DNA from: Ruania zhangjianzhongii
GTDB lineage: Bacteria; Actinomycetota; Actinomycetes; Actinomycetales; Beutenbergiaceae
DNA length: 64,000 bases
Assembly: GCF_008000995.1 (NCBI RefSeq)
Contig: NZ_CP042828.1
Span: 1,674,001 to 1,738,000, forward strand
Reading direction: 5' to 3'
The notes beneath the pieces are model-generated. The model was not told the DNA's origin. It worked only from the letters and a program-made list of their open reading frames with translations, and did no database searches. Position 1 is the stretch's first letter. The number at the start of each line of letters is the position of its first letter. Shown in pieces: positions 1 to 8,363 of this stretch. The translations under genes were made by a program, and so were the position numbers.

Positions 1-222
1 GCGCCACACGCCGTCCATCCGCATATGCGTGTGCAGCGTGCGGCCATCGTCGAACCGGGTGAGCAGATGTTTGCCGTAGCTCACCGTGCCGGTGCTGCGG
101 CGACCGGTGAAGTCCGCCCCGGCGGCTTCGGGCCAGCGCAGGTCGGAACGGACCAGCACCTGATCGGCCAGGCTGCGGGTGAGCAGCCGCGCCAGCCGAG
201 CCAGCACGTCACCTTCGGGCAC
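1..222 (-). CDS. nei: Nei/Fpg-family DNA glycosylase, 5' part only (runs off the window start)
   Basis: The minus strand encodes the first 74 residues of an endonuclease VIII-like base-excision enzyme; the rest lies outside the window. The GTG start is followed by Pro-Glu-Gly-Asp, so processing would expose the catalytic N-terminal Pro2 with Glu3, the signature of Fpg/Nei glycosylase/AP lyases. Lys51 in SYGKHLL matches the conserved lysine, followed by LHTHMRMDG. The start lies 3 bases beyond the lhr stop codon, so the two genes look co-transcribed. A lhr-nei pairing is known in mycobacteria. The family is clear; the subfamily (Nei1, Nei2 or another) cannot be fixed from 74 residues. Confidence 0.82.
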   Translation of the reverse strand, partial: MPEGDVLARLARLLTRSLADQVLVRSDLRWPEAAGADFTGRRSTGTVSYGKHLLTRFDDGRTLHTHMRMDGVWR

Positions 223-225
223 CGC

Positions 226-3200
226 TCACCGCCTCGGGATCCGCAACCCGCTCGGTGCGGCGATGAAGCCGGCTTCGGTCAGCGCCGCCGCCGTTGCCGA
301 GGTGCTGCCCAGCGCGCGCTGCCCGTCGATCCGGGTCACGGTGAACCGGCCCAGCGCACCGCTGCCGGCCACCGCCACCAGCTCGGCCGCGGCGGCGGCT
401 AACGGCTCCGGCTCGGCGGTGAACGCGAGCACCGAGCGGGCGCCGCGCTCGAGGTAGAGCACCAGTTGCCCGCCGACCAGCACCACGCTCGCGCCCACTT
501 TGCGCCCGGGCCGGTGGCCGGTCGCCTCTCCCGCCACGGAGACTGGATCCGGCCAGCCCAGCGCCGCGCCGTAGGGGTTGGCCGGGTCGGTGGCGGCCAG
601 CAGCAGGGAACCCGCACCATCGGGCTCGGCGGCGCGGAGCGCATCCACCGCATCCGGAAGTGCGAACAGCGCCCCGCCCAGGCCTTCCACGAAATACCCG
701 CGCCGCACCTGCCCGGACTCCTCCAGCTGGCCGAGTACCCGGTAGGCGGTGGAGAAGCCGCCGGGCAGGCGATCGGCCGCACTGCCACGGGTGACCAGGC
801 CATCCCGGTCGATCAGCGCCAGCGCCGCCATCGTCGCCCGCCGGCCCGGTTCGCTGCGCGCCCGCACCAGCGACCAGCGACCCAATGCCTCGTCCGGTAT
901 GGAGCGCGCCGCACGCGCCCCACCCGCACGCAGCCCACCTGCACCCGCACCACCCGCACTCGCAGCTGAGATCATCGGCGCCCCCTGGTCCAGACTCGCC
1001 CCACGTAGCGCCAGGGCCCGCAACGAACGGCCCCGAGGCCGCGCCCGCCGGCGAGCGTTCGTCCCCGGGCGCGGGCGCGCCCCCAACCGGGCCCGTAACG
1101 GCGTGAGCGTGTCATTGGTGACCAGCCCGGCCCAGACGGTCTCCCACAGCGCATCCAGCAGCTCCGATTCTGACGGCGCCTGCTCACCGAGCTGCTCCAC
1201 CACACCGGCGGCCAGGTCCCGGAAGAACACCCCGCCACCACCGGCGAGCACCTCCAGCACGGCTGCCGGTACGGGCCCGGTGACCTCCTCCGGTTCCGGT
1301 GCCAGATCTGCGACCGCTTCGGCCGGCAGCAGCGCGACCAGGCCGTCGTTGCCCGGTCCGCCACCGGCCCCGACCCAGATCACCTCACCGGAGCTGGTCA
1401 GCTCATCGAGCATCTCCGGGGTGTAGTCCCGCACCCGCGCCGGCAGCACCATCGACTCCCACGCCGAGGCGGCCACGCCCGCCCCGGCGAGCTGGTCGAT
1501 CACCGCGAGTACGCCGTCGACCCCGCGCAGCGCCCGCACCTGGTGCCACCGCGGCAGGTAGACCGCGAGCTGTTCACCCGGGACCGCCTCCACCTCAGCG
1601 CGCAGCGCCGCCAACGAACGGCGCCGGATCCGGCGCAGCACGTCCGCATCGCAGTAGTCCGGACCGGGCAACTGCGCGCTAGCCGGGGTGTGGGCCTGCG
1701 CGGGGCGAAGCGTTCCGGCGGCGAGCACCGCGCGGCTGGTCAGATCGTCCAGCACTGGAGCCACCGCGCCGATTCCGAGGCCGTAGTGGCCGGCGAGCTC
1801 CTGCGCGCGGAACGGGCCGTGCGTGCGGGAGTACCGGCGGACCAGGTCCACCAGCGCGGACGGCACCGGCTCCAGCAGCTCCTCGGGCAGCCCCGGCGGC
1901 AGCGCCACGCCGAGCCCGTCCCGCAACCGGGCCGCGTCCTCCACTACTGCCCACCGTGCCTGGCCGCCGACCCGAACCTCGATCACCCGTCGTGCGGTCT
2001 GCAGCTCATCCAGCCAGCCGGTCACGGCCTCCGGTTCGGTGGCCCGCGCCGCCAACTCCTCACCGCTCACCGGTCCGAGGCGGCGCACCAGGTCCACCAG
2101 CCGCTCCGCGCCGTCGGCCCGGTAGGCCTCGGTGCGTAGCTCCACCTCGGCCTCCACCGAGGCAAGGGCCTCAGGATCGAGCAGATCGGCCACGTCCGCA
2201 CCGTCGCCGAGCAGATCCGCCACCAGGCCGGCGTCCAGGGTCAGCGCGGCGGCCCGGCGCTCTGCCAGCGGGGTGTCCTCGCCGTAGAGGAACTGGGCCA
2301 CGTACCCGAACAGCAGCGACTGCGCGAACGGTGAGGGTTTGGCGCTGCTGACCTCCACCACCCGGACCCGACGAGCGTGGATGCCCCGCATCAGCTCTGC
2401 CAGCGCGGCGGTATCGAAGTCGTCCTGCAGGCACTCGCGCACCGCCTCCAGCATCACCGGGAACTCTGGGTACTCCGCTGCCACGGCGAGCAGCTGGGCG
2501 GCGCGCTGGCGCTGCTGCCACAACGGTTGACGCTGGTCCGGGCGCCGTCGAGGAAGCATCAGCGAGCGGGCGGCTGCTTCCCGGAACCGGGCGGCGAAGT
2601 GCGGTGACGAGCTGAGTGCGGCCATCACATCCGTATCGATGCGCTCAGACTCGAGCAGCAGGTCCTCGATCGGCACCTCACCGGCCTCGGTGTCGGTCGG
2701 TGCGGTGAGGTCGTCGACCGTCATCGGTCCGAAGTCGTCCAGGACGGAGGCTGCGGCCTCGGTATCCGGCAACCGCAGCACGATTCCGTCGTCGGCGTGC
2801 ATCGCGGCTACGTCGAGCCCGAACCGCTCCCGTAGCCGCGCGGAGAGGATCAGCGCCCACGGCGCGTGCACCTTGGCGCCGTAGGGGGAGTGGATCACCA
2901 CCCGCCAGTCCCCGAGCTCGTCCCGGAAGCGCTCCACCACGATGGTCCGGTCATCCGGTAGCCGGCCGGTGGCCTCCTGCTGCTCGGCCAGGTAGGCGAG
3001 CAGGTTGTCCCGTGCCCAGTCGTCCAGCCCCCAGTCGGCGACGGCGTCGGCCGGGGTGGTCGCTTCGGTCACCGACCGCACCATCGCCCCGATCGCGGCC
3101 CCGAGCTCGGCCGGCCGGCCGGGAGCGTCCCCCTTCCAGAACGGCAGCCTCCCGGGCAGGCCGGGAGCGGGGGAGACCAGCACCCGGTCGGGGGTGATGT

Positions 3201-5028
3201 CCTCGATCCGCCAGGTGGAGGAGCCCAGGGTGAACGTGTCACCCACGCGAGACTCGTACACCATCTCCTCGTCCAGCTCGCCGACCCGTTTGCCACCACG
3301 AGCGCTGGATTCTCCGGCCACGTACACCCCGTACATTCCCCGGTCCGGGATGGTGCCGCCGCTCACGCTGGCCAGCAGCCGGGCCCCGGGCCTGCCGGTC
3401 AGCGTGCCGGCGACGCGGTCCCAGGTGATCCGCGGGCGCAGCTCGGCGAAGCTCTCGCTCGGGTACCGGCCGGAAAGCATGTCCAGCACGGCGGTGAGCA
3501 CCCGGTCGGTGAGCGTGGTGAACGGGGCGGCACGGCGCACCAGTGCGGCCAGGTCGGTCACTGTCCAGTCGTCGACGGCGCACATCGCCACGATCTGTTG
3601 CGCCAGCACGTCCAGGGGGTTGGTGGGGGTGCGGGTGGCCTCGATGTGCCCGGTGCGTGCGCGGGCGGAGGTGGTGGCGGCGGCAAGCAGATCACCGCGG
3701 TGGGTGGGTAGCACCACTCCGTGGGACAGGGCGCCGACCTGGTGCCCGGCGCGGCCGATGCGTTGCAGCGCACTGGCCACCGACGGTGGGGCACCCACCT
3801 GGATCACCAGGTCCACAGCGCCCATGTCGATACCCAGCTCCAACGAGGAGGTGGCCACCACCGCCGGGAGGGTGCCGTTCTTCAGCGCGGTCTCGGTGGC
3901 AGTGCGCTCATCCCTGCTCATCGACCCGTGGTGCGGGCGGGCGATGATCTCGGCCGGTCCGGTCTCATCTGTGATGCCCAGCGAGGTGCCGGACTGGGCC
4001 GGGACCTCGGCGGCCCACGCGGAGCCGGCGTCCAGCTCGCTGCCCGTGCCCTGCCGCTGCGCGTGCGCCTCGTTGATTCGCGCAGCCAGCCGTTCCGCCC
4101 CGCGTCGGGAGTTTGCGAACACGATGGTGGAGGAGTGGCTGGTGATCTCGTCGACCACCCGCTCGGTCACATGCGACCAGATCGAGGCAGCGCCGTGTTC
4201 CGGTGGCGCGGACCCCTGAGCGGGCGCTGCGGCGGCGATATCGCTGAGATCGGGCACAGGCACGGCCACGTCGATGCGCAGCTGACGGCTACCTGGGCGA
4301 GTGGCGTCGGGCTGCACGATCCGCGTGCTGCGCGAGCCCTCGGCCGGGCGCGCTTCTCCGGTCAGGTAGCGCGCCACCGACTCCGGCGGCCGTACGGTCG
4401 CGGACAGCCCGATCCGCTGCGCCGGCTGCTCCAGCAACGCATCCAGCCGTTCCAGGGAGAGGGCCAGGTGCGCGCCACGCTTGTTCCCCGCCAGCGCGTG
4501 CACCTCGTCGATGATCACCTGCTCCACCCCGCGCAGCCCCTCCCGGGCGCCGGAGGTGAGCATCAGGAACAGCGATTCCGGCGTGGTGATCAGGATGTCC
4601 GGCGGATGCGTGCCGAACCGACGCCGTTCGGCCGCCGGGGTGTCCCCGGTCCGTACTCCGACGGTGACCTCGCGCACCGGTGTGCTGGTCTCCTCGGCGG
4701 CGCGGGCCACCCCCACCAGCGGAGAGCGCAGGTTGCGCTGTACGTCTGCTGCCAGCGCCTTCAGCGGGGAGATGTACAGCACCCGGCAGCGGCGGGAGCC
4801 CTCGGCCGGCTCCGGGCCGGTGAGCAGGTGGTCCAGTGCCCAGAGGAACGCGGCGAGAGTCTTGCCCGAGCCGGTCGGCGCGACCACCAGCGTGTGCTCT
4901 CCGGAGGAGATCGACTCCCAGGCGCCACCCTGGGCGGCAGTGGGCGCGGCGAATGCTCCGGTGAACCAGGACCGCGTCGGCGCGCTGAATGCGCCGAGTG
5001 CCGCGTCGGGTTCTGGTGTCGATGCCAC
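226..5028 (-). CDS. lhr: Lhr-family ATP-dependent helicase (large helicase-related protein)
   Basis: A 1,600-residue superfamily 2 helicase of the full-length Lhr type, a 3'-5' ssDNA translocase and RNA:DNA unwinder in mycobacteria. From the chosen GTG start, Walker A APTGSGKT lies at 50-57 and the DEVH box at 174-177, followed by SATVRP and a QRIGRAGH motif VI. The long C-terminal half is as in full-length Lhr. The frame is open upstream to an ATG at 5247. The segment before 5028 is low in homology-like content and carries a 24-bp duplication, and CACAAT sits 6 bases before the GTG, so 5028 is preferred. ATG codons at 5085 and 5061 are alternatives. It is followed directly by nei, suggesting a repair operon. 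Confidence 0.92.
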   Translation of the reverse strand: MASTPEPDAALGAFSAPTRSWFTGAFAAPTAAQGGAWESISSGEHTLVVAPTGSGKTLAAFLWALDHLLTGPEPAEGSRRCRVLYISPLKALAADVQRNLRSPLVGVARAAEETSTPVREVTVGVRTGDTPAAERRRFGTHPPDILITTPESLFLMLTSGAREGLRGVEQVIIDEVHALAGNKRGAHLALSLERLDALLEQPAQRIGLSATVRPPESVARYLTGEARPAEGSRSTRIVQPDATRPGSRQLRIDVAVPVPDLSDIAAAAPAQGSAPPEHGAASIWSHVTERVVDEITSHSSTIVFANSRRGAERLAARINEAHAQRQGTGSELDAGSAWAAEVPAQSGTSLGITDETGPAEIIARPHHGSMSRDERTATETALKNGTLPAVVATSSLELGIDMGAVDLVIQVGAPPSVASALQRIGRAGHQVGALSHGVVLPTHRGDLLAAATTSARARTGHIEATRTPTNPLDVLAQQIVAMCAVDDWTVTDLAALVRRAAPFTTLTDRVLTAVLDMLSGRYPSESFAELRPRITWDRVAGTLTGRPGARLLASVSGGTIPDRGMYGVYVAGESSARGGKRVGELDEEMVYESRVGDTFTLGSSTWRIEDITPDRVLVSPAPGLPGRLPFWKGDAPGRPAELGAAIGAMVRSVTEATTPADAVADWGLDDWARDNLLAYLAEQQEATGRLPDDRTIVVERFRDELGDWRVVIHSPYGAKVHAPWALILSARLRERFGLDVAAMHADDGIVLRLPDTEAAASVLDDFGPMTVDDLTAPTDTEAGEVPIEDLLLESERIDTDVMAALSSSPHFAARFREAAARSLMLPRRRPDQRQPLWQQRQRAAQLLAVAAEYPEFPVMLEAVRECLQDDFDTAALAELMRGIHARRVRVVEVSSAKPSPFAQSLLFGYVAQFLYGEDTPLAERRAAALTLDAGLVADLLGDGADVADLLDPEALASVEAEVELRTEAYRADGAERLVDLVRRLGPVSGEELAARATEPEAVTGWLDELQTARRVIEVRVGGQARWAVVEDAARLRDGLGVALPPGLPEELLEPVPSALVDLVRRYSRTHGPFRAQELAGHYGLGIGAVAPVLDDLTSRAVLAAGTLRPAQAHTPASAQLPGPDYCDADVLRRIRRRSLAALRAEVEAVPGEQLAVYLPRWHQVRALRGVDGVLAVIDQLAGAGVAASAWESMVLPARVRDYTPEMLDELTSSGEVIWVGAGGGPGNDGLVALLPAEAVADLAPEPEEVTGPVPAAVLEVLAGGGGVFFRDLAAGVVEQLGEQAPSESELLDALWETVWAGLVTNDTLTPLRARLGARPRPGTNARRRARPRGRSLRALALRGASLDQGAPMISAASAGGAGAGGLRAGGARAARSIPDEALGRWSLVRARSEPGRRATMAALALIDRDGLVTRGSAADRLPGGFSTAYRVLGQLEESGQVRRGYFVEGLGGALFALPDAVDALRAAEPDGAGSLLLAATDPANPYGAALGWPDPVSVAGEATGHRPGRKVGASVVLVGGQLVLYLERGARSVLAFTAEPEPLAAAAAELVAVAGSGALGRFTVTRIDGQRALGSTSATAAALTEAGFIAAPSGLRIPRR

Positions 5029-5056
5029 GGCGCTATTGTGCCGCCTGCTACCGACA

Positions 5057-5104
5057 CCCATCGAGCGCACCGGCGCTGGACCCATCGAGCGCACCAGCGC
5101 TGGT
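5057..5104. repeat. Tandem direct repeat, 24 bp x 2, upstream of lhr
   Basis: Two adjacent 24-bp units (5057-5080 and 5081-5104) differ at only two positions (CACCGG/CACCAG and the last base). On the lhr strand each unit carries an in-frame ATGGGT, so the duplication repeats a potential start codon without shifting the frame. Confidence 0.85.
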
Positions 5105-5292
5105 CCAACGGTAACGACGGCAACGAGGTCAAGCTCCGGGATGTCACCAGCGGTTCTCTGTGCCGCTCGTTCCCGGAGATTGCCTCCGCTGATGCGTGCG
5201 GTGCGGCGCCCAGAAAAGAGAGTCGAGCCACCGGCATACGGCAACATGCGTGCGTGAGGTGACGCACGCCTGCAATCGCGCCTGACCGAGCG

Positions 5293-5315
5293 TTGTCGGT
5301 GCCTGGTGAGAGGCT
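5293..5315 (+). promoter_or_regulatory. PafBC/RecA-NDp-type DNA-damage promoter motif
   Basis: TTGTCGGTG at 5293-5301 matches exactly the first element of the LexA-independent actinobacterial damage promoter (TTGTCRGTG-N8-TAnnnT). Eight bases later is GAGGCT (5310-5315), one mismatch from TAnnnT. It reads toward the DUF222-HNH gene. The function is inferred from the motif. Confidence 0.55.
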
Positions 5316-5391
5316 ATGAATCAGTCGGACGGGTACCGGTTGTCTGTTGGGACGGTGCCCGTCCGGCGACATTCAGAGCGTGGCAAAGCCC

Positions 5392-5420
5392 TTGACATCA
5401 TCCACTCGAATTGGTACGTT
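5392..5420 (+). promoter_or_regulatory. Sigma70-type promoter of the HNH gene with overlapping LexA-like box
   Basis: TTGACA (5392-5397), a 17-bp spacer and TACGTT (5415-5420) form a near-consensus promoter. The ATG at 5427 lies 6 bases after the -10, implying a leaderless mRNA. GTAC-GTTT-GTTC at 5414-5425 is one base from the GAAC-N4-GTTC LexA core and overlaps the -10. Confidence 0.75.
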
Positions 5421-5426
5421 TGTTCT

Positions 5427-8003
5427 ATGGAGTTCGACGGCGAAGGTCCTGACCCGGAGGAGGCCTCTCCGGGCGATCAGGCGCGTTCGTCGAACATGGA
5501 AGAGGAGCGGCCGGAGCGTTTCGTGACCTTGCCGGTAGGCCCGGATGTCGGGCTGACCGAGGTGGTCGCAGCAGCGCAGGCAGTCGATCAGGCCCAGGCT
5601 GCTTGGCACCCGGGGATGATCTCCTCGCAGGTGGCTGAGGTCATCGCCGGAGCTGTGCCGGGAGCCTCGTTGGCGAGGACGCTGGAGGCGGCAGCGGGGC
5701 GAGACAGCGGCGAGCGGGATCAGGCGGCCAGGATCGAGCTGGTCGCCGCATGTGAGCGGATGATGGCTCATCTGGCCGGATTGCAGGCCGGATTCACGCA
5801 GGAGTTCCTCGATCAGCGGGGCCGCGGGTCCGGCGCGTTGACCGCTGTCCATGATGAGATCTCTGCTCGGTTGGCCACCACGTCCTATGCGGCCGGGTCG
5901 ATCATTACTCGCGCCGGAGCGCTGGACGAATCGCCTCGGCTGCGCGAGGGCCTGGCCTCGGGTGAGGTCTCGGCGCGCAAGGTGGATGTGATCGCTGCCG
6001 CCGTCTCCGGGCTGGGTCTGAAGGAGCGGGTGGTGCTCGAGGACTACGGCGTGGAGCTTGCGCCCACGCACACTCCGCCGCAACTGAAGAAGGCACTCGC
6101 TGCCGCGGTGATCGCCGCCGACCCGGCCAAAGCGGCAGAGCGGCACGACAAGGAAGTCGGGCAACGGTGCGTGAGCTTCGAGCCCGCGGCACACGGGATG
6201 TCCTGGTTGGGGATGTACCTGCCGGCCGAAGAGGGCCTGAGCATCTACACCTGCCTGGACTCGATCGCCGCCAGTAGGTCTGCCGACGACGAGCGGGGTA
6301 TTGATGCACGCCGTGCTGATGCGTTCACCGGGATCTTCACCCAGATCATGTCCTCCGGACGGTTGCCGGACGGGGCCGCGTTGCCCAGCCATCACGGGCA
6401 GGCCCCGCATCTGCGGCTATCGATCACCGCACCTGTGCTCGCAGGCGACGAGCACACCCCGGCCCTGCTGCACGGATACGGGCCGATCTGCGCCGACACC
6501 GCTCGCAAGCTGGCGATGCAGGCCGGAGCCCCAAGCGACTCGCTGATGGCGCCGGCGTTCTTCAAGCCCACATCCGCCACCCAGCAGGCGGCCACCGAAC
6601 CGACAACCGCCCAGCACGCCGGGACGGCGCCCGCGCACAACGGCAGCACGAATAACGGAACGAGGTCGACAGGTTCGTCGACTTCCGCTGCCAGGAGTGC
6701 CGCGTGCGGCACGAGCGGACTTGCGGCTCCGCCGACAATCGGTGATCCGACCGGAAATGCCGCCAGCTCAGCCGTGTGTCCAGCCACTGGCTCCCTAGCC
6801 GGAGACGCCGGCGGCCCAGCCACACCGCCCACCGGGGGCCCGGCAACCCTGGGCGGCGCGAGTTCGCCAAGTGTGCCTGGGATGAGTGTGCTCAGCGGTC
6901 CGTGCCAGGTTGCCCCCGGTGTCATCGTGAGCCTGGCCGCTCATCCGGGAGCGACCTGGAGTGAACGCTGTGACCTGGCCGAACGACTCGGCCCGGACGC
7001 CACGATGGAGCAGCTCGATGCGATCTACGGTCCGGCCCGTCCGTGGCCCGACCATCGGTCCCGGGCCGAAGACCTAGCGATCTGGCGCGAACTGCTCGGC
7101 GAGGAGCGACATCCGCCAGGTGCGCTGAGTCGGTCCACGAACATCGATTCCACGAGCATCAACCCCGGCGCCGATGATGTGGAGACCGCCGCCGGCACCG
7201 GCACCGGCACTGACGCCGGCACCGGCACTGATGCCGATGCTGAGTGGGACTGGATGTGCCGGTACCTGCCCGCCTTCGACCCGATGCGCGGCCTCTTGCC
7301 GCCGCCGCGGCCACCCCAGCTTCCCGACGGCACGGACGCCCAGGCGCTCATCGGTTGGCGGCAGCGCCACGAGCCGATCGCGGGCGGGGTCTGCCGCCAG
7401 GTTGAGGACGGCCTCGGAATGATCTGCACCGACGCCTACGCTCCATCCCGGCGGCTCCGGGCACGAATCGTCGAGCGGGATCAGACCTGCCGCTTTCCGA
7501 CCTGCCAGGTACCGGCGTGGCGCTGCCAGCTCGACCACATCGTGGCCTTCGATCCTCGCTTGCCTGCCTGGGCGCAGACCATCGAGACCAACCTGCACGC
7601 ATTGTGCGCACACCATCACCAGATCAAGACCGCTGGATTCTTCCGGGTCGAACGCGACTCGCGCAGTGGCATCACCACCTGGCATAGCCCCACCGGCCAC
7701 GTGTACGCGCGAAGCTCAGAGCACGCCGACTACACCGCAATCGCCCACCATCTGCGGGACGAGTACCACATGACGCTCTGTGAGGAGGGAGAGCGCCCGG
7801 TCACCGGCCTGGACACCGAGCGTCTGCACGCACTGTTGGCTGCAGCGCTCCCCGGCACCCCGGGAGGTCAGGCCGGCCAGACCGATCCCGCCCGTCAAGG
7901 ACGCAGCGCAACCGACCCCAGCGCAACAAACACCGGCGCAACCGGCGGCGCGCTGCCGACCCGGCCATTCACCTTTCCCGCCGACACGGAACCGCCTTTC
8001 TGA
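5427..8003 (+). CDS. DUF222 / 13E12-repeat family protein with C-terminal HNH endonuclease domain
   Basis: An 858-residue protein with an N-terminal DUF222 (13E12 repeat) region at about 30-330 and a long low-complexity Ala/Gly/Ser/Thr/Pro linker at about 385-480. A C-terminal HNH nuclease motif at about 688-733 has CRFPTCQ, a central QLDHIVAF and LCAHHHQIK, i.e. zinc-type cysteines plus HNH histidines. A second TGTGTD-type low-complexity patch precedes the nuclease. The family is multicopy in actinobacteria and several mycobacterial members are SOS-induced, but its physiological role is not established. ATG 5427 is chosen because it sits at the predicted transcription start; the frame is open back to 5316. 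The TGA stop begins a 33-bp tandem repeat. Confidence 0.9.
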   Translation: MEFDGEGPDPEEASPGDQARSSNMEEERPERFVTLPVGPDVGLTEVVAAAQAVDQAQAAWHPGMISSQVAEVIAGAVPGASLARTLEAAAGRDSGERDQAARIELVAACERMMAHLAGLQAGFTQEFLDQRGRGSGALTAVHDEISARLATTSYAAGSIITRAGALDESPRLREGLASGEVSARKVDVIAAAVSGLGLKERVVLEDYGVELAPTHTPPQLKKALAAAVIAADPAKAAERHDKEVGQRCVSFEPAAHGMSWLGMYLPAEEGLSIYTCLDSIAASRSADDERGIDARRADAFTGIFTQIMSSGRLPDGAALPSHHGQAPHLRLSITAPVLAGDEHTPALLHGYGPICADTARKLAMQAGAPSDSLMAPAFFKPTSATQQAATEPTTAQHAGTAPAHNGSTNNGTRSTGSSTSAARSAACGTSGLAAPPTIGDPTGNAASSAVCPATGSLAGDAGGPATPPTGGPATLGGASSPSVPGMSVLSGPCQVAPGVIVSLAAHPGATWSERCDLAERLGPDATMEQLDAIYGPARPWPDHRSRAEDLAIWRELLGEERHPPGALSRSTNIDSTSINPGADDVETAAGTGTGTDAGTGTDADAEWDWMCRYLPAFDPMRGLLPPPRPPQLPDGTDAQALIGWRQRHEPIAGGVCRQVEDGLGMICTDAYAPSRRLRARIVERDQTCRFPTCQVPAWRCQLDHIVAFDPRLPAWAQTIETNLHALCAHHHQIKTAGFFRVERDSRSGITTWHSPTGHVYARSSEHADYTAIAHHLRDEYHMTLCEEGERPVTGLDTERLHALLAAALPGTPGGQAGQTDPARQGRSATDPSATNTGATGGALPTRPFTFPADTEPPF

Positions 8004-8066
8004 CCGGGCATCTTGGCACCGGCACCGTGGGGCTGACCGGGCATCTTGGCACCGGCACCGTGGGCG
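8001..8066. repeat. Tandem direct repeat, 33 bp x 2, starting at the HNH stop codon
   Basis: Units 8001-8033 and 8034-8066 are almost identical (TGACCGGGCATCTTGGCACC and onward) and lie head to tail. The first three bases of unit 1 are the TGA stop of the HNH gene, so the copy repeats the stop codon and the following 30 bases. The second copy ends about 33 bases before the DUF3046 start. Confidence 0.93.
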
Positions 8067-8086
8067 GGTCCGTCGGTGGCGGCGAT

Positions 8087-8092
8087 TATCCT
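8087..8092 (+). promoter_or_regulatory. Candidate -10 element of the DUF3046 gene
   Basis: TATCCT lies 7 bases before the GTG at 8100 and fits TAnnnT. No -35 is recognisable. It implies a leaderless transcript, inferred from spacing only. Confidence 0.5.
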
Positions 8093-8099
8093 GGTCGCC

Positions 8100-8321
8100 G
8101 TGAAGCACTCCGAGTTCCAGCAGGCCATGCGCGACACCTTCGGCGCCTACGCCTCCTCTTTGGCTGAGGATATGGTGCTTGCCCCGTTGAGTAGCCGGAC
8201 TGCGAACCAGGCGCTCGCCGACGGCGCCCCGCCCGGGGTGGTCTGGGACGCGATCTGCACCGTCAACGAACTCGGCGAGGACGTGCGCTGGCGGCACCGC
8301 CGCGCGATCCGTGCAAAGTAG
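8100..8321 (+). CDS. DUF3046 family protein
   Basis: A 73-residue protein beginning VKHSEFQQAMRDTFG, with FGAYASSLAEDMVL and a VWDAICTVNELGEDVRW tail, the typical layout of DUF3046. This small actinobacterial family is usually encoded close to recA (for example Rv2738c beside M. tuberculosis recA); here recA starts 4.5 kb downstream. No function is known. The GTG at 8100 gives the usual family N-terminus. The upstream in-frame extension to 8046 would run through the 33-bp repeat and is disfavoured. Confidence 0.82.
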   Translation: MKHSEFQQAMRDTFGAYASSLAEDMVLAPLSSRTANQALADGAPPGVVWDAICTVNELGEDVRWRHRRAIRAK

Positions 8322-8351
8322 TAGCGCGCCAACTCCCGTGCCCCTGCATGT

Positions 8352-8357
8352 TAGATT
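8352..8357 (+). promoter_or_regulatory. Candidate -10 element of the ABC exporter operon
   Basis: TAGATT ends 6 bases before the ATG at 8364, giving a predicted leaderless start for the ATPase gene. No -35 match is visible. Confidence 0.55.
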
Positions 8358-8363
8358 GCTAGC

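Larger units (their letters stand above)
5029..5426. other. Divergent intergenic region between lhr and the DUF222-HNH gene
   Basis: This 398-bp stretch holds a 24-bp direct repeat (5057-5104), an 8-bp inverted repeat at 5248-5255/5262-5269, a PafBC-type promoter motif reading rightward from 5293, and a canonical -35/-10 pair at 5392-5420. No convincing small gene is visible. The reading frames that cross it in both directions are extensions of the flanking genes. Confidence 0.7.

Noticed and set aside
3721-5262. A 513-residue plus-strand open frame opposite lhr, and similar long frames opposite most other genes
   Set aside because: Strong GC bias at third codon positions opens antisense frames; these lack recognisable domains and lie over confidently assigned genes.
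6580-6860. Possible intein or insertion in the DUF222-HNH protein
   Set aside because: The segment is low-complexity Ala/Gly/Thr/Pro without intein blocks, and the HNH domain is the family's normal C-terminal domain.
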